This document shows, piece after piece, positions 55,071-61,837 of a stretch of DNA of 61,837 bases (the stretch's first letter is position 1; each line of letters begins with the position of its first letter). Source of the stretch: an uncultured Granulosicoccus sp. (GTDB lineage Bacteria > Pseudomonadota > Gammaproteobacteria > Granulosicoccales > Granulosicoccaceae); assembly GCA_937924505.1 (NCBI GenBank), contig CALDSR010000044.1:1-61837 (forward strand), in the 5' to 3' direction. Made by a program: the position numbers and the translations under genes. A model generated the notes under the pieces. That model was not told the origin of the DNA, did no database searches, and saw only the letters and a list, made by a program, of their open reading frames with translations.

Positions 55071-55521
55071 TTCGACGGCCGCCGCCGTCATTGAAATCAG
55101 TTCCACTAATCAGCGGTCGCATGGTATTGATCACGAAGAATCCAAAAAACAGAAAGCATACGATGAATTTCGTACTGGCGTAGTCAGGCAACAGCCAGGC
55201 GACGAAGACCATCAACGCCCCCGCCGCAAGAGCAAACCCGTACAAGGTATGGAAGTAAACATTGATCATCGAATGGGTAATTTCCTGACGATAGACACCG
55301 CTACAGACCATGCAGATCATCATCAACAGCACGACGGGTACCATTGGCTCCAACATTTGAGCAATGCCTAAGCCAAGACTGACATGGCCCGCAGCCAGAA
55401 AAACCAAGGCAAACAGCAAGGCTTCCGTGGCGCCGCGGGCGAATGACGGAAACCGTAGTTGGCGTAACAAACGCTGCGACAGGAACAGCCAGCGGCTATT
55501 TGAAGTAGATCCGAAATGCAT
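55063..55521 (-). CDS. Orphan four-helix membrane protein resembling the N-terminus of EpsB-type sugar transferases
   Basis: 152 residues from the ATG at 55521, which has GGAA seven bases upstream; the frame is open to 55632. Four hydrophobic helices lie at about 30-48, 53-77, 82-108 and 112-132. The layout (basic start, ATEALLFALVFLAAG, CSGVYRQ, long helix, LLPDY) recalls from memory the membrane part of TIGR03013-like polyprenyl-phosphate sugar transferases of the exopolysaccharide/PEP-CTERM type. The protein ends right after the last helix with a polar tail, where those enzymes continue into the catalytic domain. It is either a truncated relic or an independent small protein. No glycan genes adjoin it. 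Confidence 0.5.
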   Translation of the reverse strand: MHFGSTSNSRWLFLSQRLLRQLRFPSFARGATEALLFALVFLAAGHVSLGLGIAQMLEPMVPVVLLMMICMVCSGVYRQEITHSMINVYFHTLYGFALAAGALMVFVAWLLPDYASTKFIVCFLFFGFFVINTMRPLISGTDFNDGGGRRIN

Positions 55522-55707
55522 CAAATTTCCAGTACGTGCATGGGCAATTGCTTCCTTGACAATCGATAAAGCCTTCCCTGATATTTCGAGTAGGATAGCA
55601 TCCAAAGCCATACACAATGTAACGAATTGCAAGTAACCGTTTTTGTGAACTGTGCACCTTGAATTCGACTGATTGGACGTCTAAGAGACTCTGTTACCAT
55701 TGCCCGA

Positions 55708-56445
55708 ATGGGTCAGCAACGCATCAAACTTTATCAAGGATCGGTCAGCGATTGCAGCTACCTTGATAACCGGCAGGCGACCAATATCTACGCTGATCCG
55801 CATCACCCAGAGCCTCGAACTGTCTACAACCAATTGATCACCCGCGGCTTCAGGCGCTCGGGCGAATACGTCTACAAGCCAGGGTGCACTGACTGCAGCG
55901 CTTGCGTACCAGTGCGTATCCGCTGCAGCGACTTCGAGCCGCGACGAACAGATCGACGCAATCTGACGTTAAACGCTGACCTGTCAGTCGGCTATCAGGC
56001 AGCTCGCTTTACCGACGCTTACTTTGACTTATATCGAAAATACCTGAACCATCGACATCCTGGCGGCGGCATGGATGATCCAGAACCCGAGGACTTCGAG
56101 CGCTTTTTGCTGAATCCATGGGGCGACACGCTGTTCCTGGAGGTTCGTCACGAAGCGGATATTGTCGCCGTCGCCGTCACTGATGCCGCCGCCGACGGCC
56201 TGTCAGCGGTGTATACGTTTTTCGATCCGGCGTATTCGGCACGAGCACTGGGGCGCTTCAGTATCCTGTCGCAAATCGAGCTATGCCGATCGATGAGTAT
56301 TACTTATCTTTATCTGGGCTATTGGGTTGATGGTTGCCAGAAAATGCAATACAAGACCGACTTCCGTCCACAGGAACACTACGATGGTCATCAGTGGATC
56401 AAAATGAATACGCTGGCAGATATCGAACGATACAAACCGCGCTAG
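55708..56445 (+). CDS. bpt: Aspartate/glutamate leucyltransferase
   Basis: 245 residues. The N-terminal CSYLDNRQATNIYADP and YVYKPGCTDCSACVPVRI segments with paired cysteines, and the C-terminal LYLGYWVDGCQKMQYK and FRPQE, are those of Bpt, a member of the arginyl-transferase (ATE) group. It adds Leu from Leu-tRNA to proteins with N-terminal Asp or Glu, marking them for ClpAP via ClpS in the N-degron pathway. The length is typical. It overlaps the convergent cyclase gene by four bases. Confidence 0.93.
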   Translation: MGQQRIKLYQGSVSDCSYLDNRQATNIYADPHHPEPRTVYNQLITRGFRRSGEYVYKPGCTDCSACVPVRIRCSDFEPRRTDRRNLTLNADLSVGYQAARFTDAYFDLYRKYLNHRHPGGGMDDPEPEDFERFLLNPWGDTLFLEVRHEADIVAVAVTDAAADGLSAVYTFFDPAYSARALGRFSILSQIELCRSMSITYLYLGYWVDGCQKMQYKTDFRPQEHYDGHQWIKMNTLADIERYKPR

Positions 56446-57770
56446 TCTGTGTCAGCGGAGGCAAGCTCGATCCCACGCAGATAGATGTCATACATGCTCG
56501 TCGGTCCCCACTCTTCGCGCAGTTCCGTAAACAGTTCAGTCGCCCTGACCCAATTGCCCGCCTTGCTGGCCGCCATCGCTTCCCGATGTAGCTTCAGACG
56601 CAGCTCAGTTGCGTCATCAGCCTCACTGGCCAGGCCCAAGGGTTCGTACATCGTGACTTGTTGCTTGCGCCCCTTGACGTTCACGGTATCGAGCTCGCGG
56701 AACAGAAATTCAGGTAAGGCGTCAGCGGTCTTGTCGGCAACGATTATGGGGACCGTGTACTTGCGCGTCTGAGCTTCAAGGCGTTCGGCAACATTGACCG
56801 TGTCGCCGACGACCGTATAGTCCATTCGGTATTCCGAACCGAGCGGCCCCACCACGGCAGGCCCGGTACTGACACCGACACCCAAGGCGATTTCCGGCAG
56901 CCCAAGTTTGCGATATCGTTCATTCAAGTCGGCCAGCTCGTCACGAATATCCATCGCTGCGCACATGGCGTCGTAGGCGTGCGTTTCCGAGGGTGCAGGC
57001 GCGCCCCAAACTGCCATCACGCTATCGCCTATATATTTGTCGATTGTGCCGCGATAGCGCACCACAATTCGACTGACCATAGAAAAGAAGCCGTTTAGCC
57101 AGGCGGCAAGTTGTTGCGCTTCCAACTGCTCGCTGATGGCCGAGAAACCGACGGTATCGCAAAACAGAACCGTTATCTCGCGCTCTTCGCCGGACAGACC
57201 CAGACTCTCCGGATGGCGGCTATATTCAGTGGCCAGCTCTGGCGGTACATATTGGCTGAGTAAAGACGCAAACCGCTTGCGATCTCGCACCTCAGCCATG
57301 TAGGACAAGAGCACATAGATCGAGAAGAGCACAAACACCATCAACATCTGGAATTCGAGCGGAATGCCGGGAATCGCCGGGCTGAATTTCAAATGCAGCA
57401 ACACGATGCCCGCGGCCGCGGCGAGTGTCATCAGAGAACCGCCAATAATGCGAAACCACGGTAGCAGTAAGGCAAGCGCGATAGTGATCAGCTGGGTAAT
57501 CCAGAAAACCCGTCCAAACGGCTCGGATTCGAACAGATTGTAAGCATTACCGCCGCGGATTTTCAGCGAGAACAGTTCGCCAGAATTATCGTCACCCGCG
57601 GTCCAGTCGAAACCGAAGTACAAACGAAATACCCCTAACCCGGTCAGTACCAGTAACACCAAGGCGAGCAACAGGATCAGAGAGAACGTCACACTGCGCC
57701 GCTTTGGATTGTAATACGGGATTTTCAAATCTGCTCGAGGTGCTGCCGTCTTCCGCGCGAAGGTTAGCAC
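56442..57770 (-). CDS. Membrane class III adenylate/guanylate cyclase
   Basis: 442 residues. Four membrane helices are likely (about 30-50, 88-105, 107-127, 139-158); a short linker precedes the cyclase domain (about 195-365). The two metal Asp are Asp205 (LFCDTVGF) and Asp249 (YIGDSVMAVWG); Lys245 and Asp323 suggest ATP rather than GTP as substrate; the transition-state pair Asn326/Arg330 is in TVNVAERLE. A C-terminal helical tail follows. It should make cAMP in the cytoplasm in response to a signal sensed at the membrane. Confidence 0.9.
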   Translation of the reverse strand: MLTFARKTAAPRADLKIPYYNPKRRSVTFSLILLLALVLLVLTGLGVFRLYFGFDWTAGDDNSGELFSLKIRGGNAYNLFESEPFGRVFWITQLITIALALLLPWFRIIGGSLMTLAAAAGIVLLHLKFSPAIPGIPLEFQMLMVFVLFSIYVLLSYMAEVRDRKRFASLLSQYVPPELATEYSRHPESLGLSGEEREITVLFCDTVGFSAISEQLEAQQLAAWLNGFFSMVSRIVVRYRGTIDKYIGDSVMAVWGAPAPSETHAYDAMCAAMDIRDELADLNERYRKLGLPEIALGVGVSTGPAVVGPLGSEYRMDYTVVGDTVNVAERLEAQTRKYTVPIIVADKTADALPEFLFRELDTVNVKGRKQQVTMYEPLGLASEADDATELRLKLHREAMAASKAGNWVRATELFTELREEWGPTSMYDIYLRGIELASADTD

Positions 57771-57817
57771 AGGCGACCATGCTATCTTGCCAGGTTCTCA
57801 GTGAATGGTACTGCACG

Positions 57818-58555
57818 ATGCGCACGGCTTTGGTTACAGGTGGAATTGGTGGTCTGGGCACGGCAATGTGTCGACGTTTGGCGGCTGACGGCTATTCGGT
57901 GCTGGCAAACTACCTGCCCGGCCTGACCGCAGCGGCCGAGCAATGGCAGCGTAATCTTGCAGCGGACGGTGTCGACATCGCACTCGTTGCCGGCGATGTT
58001 GCCGATGTGGGCTCATGCGAGGACATGGCTGCCAGCATCCTGCATACGCAGGATCGAATCGATGTGCTGGTCAATAATGCTGGCATTACCCGCGATGCGA
58101 CTCTGAAAAACCTCGATCCGGACGACTGGTCCGCGGTAATCAATACCAATCTCAGCAGCCTTTACAACGTCACCAGACCCCTGTTGCCGACGATGCTCGC
58201 CGCAGGCTTTGGGCGTATCGTCAACATCTCATCGGTCAATGCGCAACGCGGGCAATTCGGCCAGACAAACTATTCCGCCGCAAAGGCCGGTGTCCATGGT
58301 TTCACCAAAGCGCTGGCCCTTGAAACGGCGCGAAAAGGCATCACGGTCAATACCGTGTCACCTGGGTTTATCGAAACCGAAATGGTGAAGGCCATTCCGG
58401 AGGCGCAAAAAAACGAGATCATCAGTGCGATTCCGGTCGGACGTATCGGCACGCCTGATGACATCGCAAGAGCGGTGAGCTTTCTGGCAGCCGACGACGC
58501 CGGTTATATCACCGGCAGTGAGATCTCAGTCAACGGTGGCATTCACACGTTTTAA
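57818..58555 (+). CDS. SDR-family acetoacetyl-CoA reductase (PhaB-like)
   Basis: 245 residues from the ATG at 57818. Nucleotide motif TGGIGGLG (7-14), NNAGITRDATLKNLDPDDW, catalytic Ser in NISSVNAQRGQFGQ and YSAAK, and the C-terminal ITGSEISVNGG. The GQFGQTNYSAAKAG stretch is typical of PhaB, which reduces acetoacetyl-CoA with NADPH for polyhydroxyalkanoate synthesis. FabG-like activity is the alternative. No phaA or phaC is next to it, so the role rests on the family alone. Divergent from the cyclase gene. Confidence 0.82.
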   Translation: MRTALVTGGIGGLGTAMCRRLAADGYSVLANYLPGLTAAAEQWQRNLAADGVDIALVAGDVADVGSCEDMAASILHTQDRIDVLVNNAGITRDATLKNLDPDDWSAVINTNLSSLYNVTRPLLPTMLAAGFGRIVNISSVNAQRGQFGQTNYSAAKAGVHGFTKALALETARKGITVNTVSPGFIETEMVKAIPEAQKNEIISAIPVGRIGTPDDIARAVSFLAADDAGYITGSEISVNGGIHTF

Positions 58556-58564
58556 TGCAGAATA

Positions 58565-59377
58565 TTATTTATGCAGGATGTCTAGCGCCGCTTCATGCAA
58601 CTCAGCGGTCGCGGCCGCCAGTACCGAGGTCGTCTGTTCATCAACCGCCTGACCGTGCAAGTCAGTGATAATGCCACCCGCCTCCCGCACACCGACGGTT
58701 AATGCGGCGATATCAAGAATATTGACATCCGATTCAATGATCAGATCAGCCTGACCTGCGCAAAGCTGGTGATAATGACAAAAATCCCCATAACCGCGGA
58801 CACGTTTGACACGACTGACCAGCGTTCCATAACGCAACCAGTCTGAAGACTCTGCAGCCAATGTCGCCAGATTCCCGGACGACAGAAAAGCGTTTTCAAG
58901 CGAGGTGATGGATCGGCGCACCTGCACAGCTTTGCCATCGAGTGTGACCCCCTCCCCACGCACGGCAACCAGACGCTGTCCATAGGACGGTGCATTGGAG
59001 ACACCCACAACCAGTTCGCCGGCAACTTCCAACGCAATCTGCGTTGAGAAGTAAGGTAAATCGCGAATGAAACTCTTCGTTCCATCAATCGGATCAACCA
59101 ACCATCGACTGCTTGACGGACCAGCCGCTGGAGTACCGGATTGATCTCCGGATTGCCGACCCGTTTCCTCGCCGTAAAAATCGGCGACTGGCAAGGCCTG
59201 CGTCAAACGCTCGCGAATCAGCTTTTCGACCGCGACATCAACCTCGGTTACCGGCGTGTGATCGGGCTTTTCCGAGACCTGCCAGTCACCACTGGCGAGA
59301 AATTCCCGGATCAAGGCCTCGGCGAGATCAGCTGCATCCACTGCAGCGTCGACCGCTACCTGTATGTCAATAGTCAT
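58565..59377 (-). CDS. hisN: Inositol-monophosphatase-family phosphatase (HisN-like)
   Basis: 270 residues from the ATG at 59377. Metal site motifs: FYGEETG (Glu), WLVDPIDGTKSFIRDLPYF and, near the C-terminus, LDIAALTVGVREAGG. The DGTKSFIRGxPxF-type motif fits histidinol-phosphate phosphatases of the IMPase superfamily better than inositol phosphatases. It would release histidinol from its phosphate. No his genes lie in the window; another sugar phosphatase role is possible. Confidence 0.8.
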   Translation of the reverse strand: MTIDIQVAVDAAVDAADLAEALIREFLASGDWQVSEKPDHTPVTEVDVAVEKLIRERLTQALPVADFYGEETGRQSGDQSGTPAAGPSSSRWLVDPIDGTKSFIRDLPYFSTQIALEVAGELVVGVSNAPSYGQRLVAVRGEGVTLDGKAVQVRRSITSLENAFLSSGNLATLAAESSDWLRYGTLVSRVKRVRGYGDFCHYHQLCAGQADLIIESDVNILDIAALTVGVREAGGIITDLHGQAVDEQTTSVLAAATAELHEAALDILHK

Positions 59378-59401
59378 AAAAAACAAACGTTAAAAAACAC
59401 C

Positions 59402-59430
59402 ATTATAAGGACACAGGTTTTATCTGCCAC
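59402..59430 (-). promoter_or_regulatory. Probable sigma-70 promoter of hisN
   Basis: On the minus strand a perfect TATAAT (59407-59402) lies 17 bases after GTGGCA (59430-59425), a four-of-six match to TTGACA. Transcription would start about 18-20 bases before the ATG at 59377. Confidence 0.5.
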
Positions 59431-59620
59431 GTCAATGCTGAACATTGCTTGTGAAGTCGCTAGACTACGCCTCCCGCGACAGTGGGCTGCGAACGACTTG
59501 TCTCGCGATTCAGCGTCCTGAATACAGGGCATCTGACTGCGCTTCACGTTTTTCGCAACCGGACTACGCGTCCCGGACCCACAAGTCCCGAACGATTCAT
59601 ACAGGCAAATTCGCGCTTTC

Positions 59621-61627
59621 ATGGGCCTCAATCCCCAACAACTCGCAGCAGTGCGGCACTTTGAAACACCCTTGCTGGTGCTCGCAGGTGCTGGTAGCGG
59701 AAAGACAGGTGTGATCACGCAAAAGATTGCATGGCTGATCGAAAAACAGCAATACGCCCCAAGTTCTATCGTCGCCGTCACATTCACCAACAAGGCCTCT
59801 GCGGAAATGCGCAGTCGCCTGAAAAAACAGCTGGATCCGAAACAAGTCAAGGGACTGACTATCGCCACCTTTCATCGCCTTGGCATGACCATGTTGCACA
59901 AAGATGGCGCGGCAATTGGCTTGAAACGGGGCTTCACCATTCTCGACCAGAGCGATGTGCAATCTGCACTGCGCGAACTGATTCGTGAAGGCAACAGTGC
60001 GATGGAAGAGCGCACACTACAGTCGATGATTTCCAACTGGAAGAACGAATTCAAGGATGCCAGCAGTGCATTGCAAAGCGCGACGAATGAACAAGAGACC
60101 ATCGCCGCGCGCTTGTATGCCAACTATTCAGAGTTGTTGCAGGCTTGTAACTCCGTTGATTTTGATGATCTTATCAGTCTACCCGTCAAGCTCCTGACAG
60201 AACATACCGAGATACGTGACAAATGGCGTGGTCGCATTCGACATTTACTCGTTGACGAATATCAGGATACCAATGCAGCGCAGTATCAATTGGTGAGTCT
60301 GCTGGTTGATAAATTTGGTGCATTCACAGCGGTCGGTGATGATGATCAATCCATCTATTCCTGGCGCGGCGCACGGCCCGAAAATCTAATGGCCTTGAAC
60401 AAAGACTATCCAAATTTGCGCGTCATAAAGCTTGAACAAAACTATCGTTCAAGCCAGCGTATCCTGCGTTCAGCCAATGCGGTGATCAGCCACAATCCCC
60501 ACGCGTTTGAAAAAAAGCTGTGGAGTGATCTCGGCTTGGGTGACCCTTTACGTATTGCCGTGTGTAAGCACCCACTCGACGAAGCCGAATGGGTGGCCGC
60601 TGACATACTGACCCGGCATTTTCAAAAAGGCACAAAATGGGGCGATTTCGCGATTCTGTATCGCAGCAATTTCCAGTCCCGTGCGTTCGAACAAGCCCTG
60701 CGTGAACGGCAGATACCGTATTCCATCAGCGGTGGCAACTCGTTCTTCGACAAGACCGAAATCAAGGACATGCTGGCCTATCTGCGATTACTGTGTAACC
60801 CGGATGACGATACCGCGTTCCTTCGCTGCATTAACACACCAAGGCGTGAGATCGGCCCCAGTACCCTCTCGCGCCTCGGTGAACACGCCCGTGCACGCAA
60901 TGTCAGCCTCTTCGCAGCGTGTCATGACTTCGGCCTTGAAGAACGTTTGAGTGGTCGACCATTGATACGCCTGCAACGATTCGCAAATTGGCTGACATTG
61001 GCCGCCGACAACGCCGAACGCGGTGATACGTTCACAGTCATACGCGATCTTTTCAATGACATGGACTATCACGGCTGGCTGGAAAAACAACTCGACAATC
61101 CAAAGCAGGTCGAACGTGCGGTTGGAAACACTGACGAGTTGATGTCGTGGATAAAACGCCTGTTGACCGACGAGGATCAAAAGGACCGAACCTTGGTTGA
61201 CGTGGTCAGACAATTGAGCCTGCATGACATGTTGTCTCGCCAGGACGAGGAAGGTGAGCAGAATCAAGTGAATGTCATGACCTTACATGCCGCCAAAGGT
61301 CTGGAGTTTCCGCATGTGTACATGGTCGGTATGGAAGAGGAACTCCTGCCGCATCGCAACAGCGTGGAAGACGAAGCGATTGAAGAAGAACGACGTCTTG
61401 CTTATGTCGGCATGACACGAGCGCGGCACACACTGACGTTTACCCGGTCACGCGCTCGTCAACAGTTTGGTGATGTAACAGCCGCCGACGGGAGCCGATT
61501 TCTCGATGATTTACCACCTGACGATGTCACGATGATTGGCGACCTGAGTAGTGCCTCTGCCGAACAGACACGTGATGCAGGCAAGAGTGCGCTGAAAGGT
61601 CTGATGGATATGCTGGCTGACGACTGA
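59621..61627 (+). CDS. rep: ATP-dependent DNA helicase Rep
   Basis: 668 residues, the normal length. Superfamily 1A helicase motifs in order: LNPQQLAAV (Q motif), GAGSGKT, VTFTNKAS, LLVDEYQDTN, GDDDQSIYSWRGA, LEQNYRSS, MTLHAAKGLEFPHV and YVGMTRARHTL. The Q-motif start and GLNPQQ identify Rep rather than UvrD. It helps the replication fork past protein blocks. The 243 bases before it carry the hisN promoter and no clear rep promoter. Confidence 0.95.
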   Translation: MGLNPQQLAAVRHFETPLLVLAGAGSGKTGVITQKIAWLIEKQQYAPSSIVAVTFTNKASAEMRSRLKKQLDPKQVKGLTIATFHRLGMTMLHKDGAAIGLKRGFTILDQSDVQSALRELIREGNSAMEERTLQSMISNWKNEFKDASSALQSATNEQETIAARLYANYSELLQACNSVDFDDLISLPVKLLTEHTEIRDKWRGRIRHLLVDEYQDTNAAQYQLVSLLVDKFGAFTAVGDDDQSIYSWRGARPENLMALNKDYPNLRVIKLEQNYRSSQRILRSANAVISHNPHAFEKKLWSDLGLGDPLRIAVCKHPLDEAEWVAADILTRHFQKGTKWGDFAILYRSNFQSRAFEQALRERQIPYSISGGNSFFDKTEIKDMLAYLRLLCNPDDDTAFLRCINTPRREIGPSTLSRLGEHARARNVSLFAACHDFGLEERLSGRPLIRLQRFANWLTLAADNAERGDTFTVIRDLFNDMDYHGWLEKQLDNPKQVERAVGNTDELMSWIKRLLTDEDQKDRTLVDVVRQLSLHDMLSRQDEEGEQNQVNVMTLHAAKGLEFPHVYMVGMEEELLPHRNSVEDEAIEEERRLAYVGMTRARHTLTFTRSRARQQFGDVTAADGSRFLDDLPPDDVTMIGDLSSASAEQTRDAGKSALKGLMDMLADD

Positions 61628-61632
61628 CAGTG

Positions 61633-61837
61633 TTACAACTCGCGATGAATCATCAGGCCAGCGGCGCCAGCCATCGCAAATGCTGCACCTCTATGTAGGC
61701 GTTGTTGGGCGTGAGCACCTGCCAAACTCTTTCGAACGCTAACAGCACCGAGAATGAATACCGCACCGACGACAAGCAAGGTGACGATAGTCAACGGAAC
61801 CAGCAAACCAGCCCAGACACCGACGGTAACCGTGTCA
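61633..61837 (-). CDS. Integral membrane protein, C-terminal part (LysE/RhtB-like, tentative)
   Basis: The last 67 residues were translated by hand; the start lies beyond the right edge. Two hydrophobic stretches are seen: one of about 25 residues in the front half and a shorter one before the end, LMIHREL. The pattern QQRLHRGAAFAMAGAAGLM recalls the amphipathic R-x-L-x-R..G.....G closing segment of LysE/RhtB amino-acid exporters, but too little is visible to be sure. It stops six bases after rep on the opposite strand. Confidence 0.5.
   Translation of the reverse strand, partial: DTVTVGVWAGLLVPLTIVTLLVVGAVFILGAVSVRKSLAGAHAQQRLHRGAAFAMAGAAGLMIHREL

Noticed and set aside
59463..59575. Imperfect repeat GACTACGC(C/G)TCCCG upstream of rep
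   Set aside because: Two copies 99 bases apart with poor flanking match; probably chance.

Overview
The window looks like a chromosomal segment of a Gram-negative gammaproteobacterium of moderate GC content. The evidence is the gene content: lipid A/LPS export genes (exbB-exbD-msbA-lpxK-kdsB), the LolCD lipoprotein release system, comEC, mfd followed by csiV, a class I gshA, yaiL-sbcB, a proteobacterial Bpt leucyltransferase, rep, and many signal peptides and lipoboxes. I cannot name the genus from sequence alone. I see no rRNA, tRNA, CRISPR array, prophage or intact insertion sequence.

Layout. 1-226: the start of a YugP-type zinc peptidase. 381-3449: a probable two-gene unit of a FadL-type outer-membrane channel and a large SGNH-hydrolase lipoprotein. 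3555-4020 holds no gene I can support; it is followed by the remnant of a hotdog acyl-CoA thioesterase (4021-4276). 4363-6252: a secreted thrombospondin-type-3 repeat protein with a C-terminal sorting-like tail. 6502-17231: a complete L-rhamnose locus of the rhizobial type. Five to six genes on the minus strand (rhaR, rhaS, rhaT, rhaP, rhaQ, rhaK) face the plus-strand rhaD-rhaI pair, with the mutarotase gene convergent at the far end. Rhamnose would be bound by RhaS, imported by RhaTPQ, epimerised by the mutarotase, isomerised by RhaI, phosphorylated by RhaK, and split and oxidised by the two-domain RhaD, under the DeoR-type RhaR.

17251-25702: envelope genes on the minus strand (exbB, exbD, msbA, lpxK, kdsB, nudF, and upstream comEC), then a DUF2062 membrane protein. 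25699-27637: lolC/E and lolD. 27820-32932: mfd, csiV and a glycine-zipper envelope protein. 33001-35426: a PepSY protein with a PhoP/PhoQ-like two-component system. 35633-40559: a small anchored unknown protein, a methyltransferase, a YadGH-type ABC exporter, an anchored lytic transglycosylase and a thioesterase. 40561-43729: cobalamin adenosyltransferase, HIT protein, and a MoxR AAA ATPase with a VWA protein.

43890-48594: a large predicted lipoprotein, a REC-REC-PAS-degenerate GGDEF signalling protein and a cytochrome P450. The last two are divergent and share an intergenic region with a perfect CRP-type palindrome. 48644-52189: the operon gshA-mobA-moeA. 52313-55070: esterase, yaiL and sbcB with overlapping ends. 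55063-61627: an orphan four-helix membrane protein, bpt, a membrane class III adenylate cyclase, a PhaB-like reductase, a HisN-like phosphatase and rep. The window ends in the 3' part of a membrane protein gene.

Most of the window is ordinary core genome. The items most worth following up are the rhamnose locus with its hairpin at the rhaS-rhaT junction, the CRP-type site between the P450 and the degenerate response-regulator protein, the TSP3 surface protein, the histidine kinase with a low-complexity insert in its dimerisation hairpin, and the orphan EpsB-like membrane segment. I did not find a clearly new multi-gene system.
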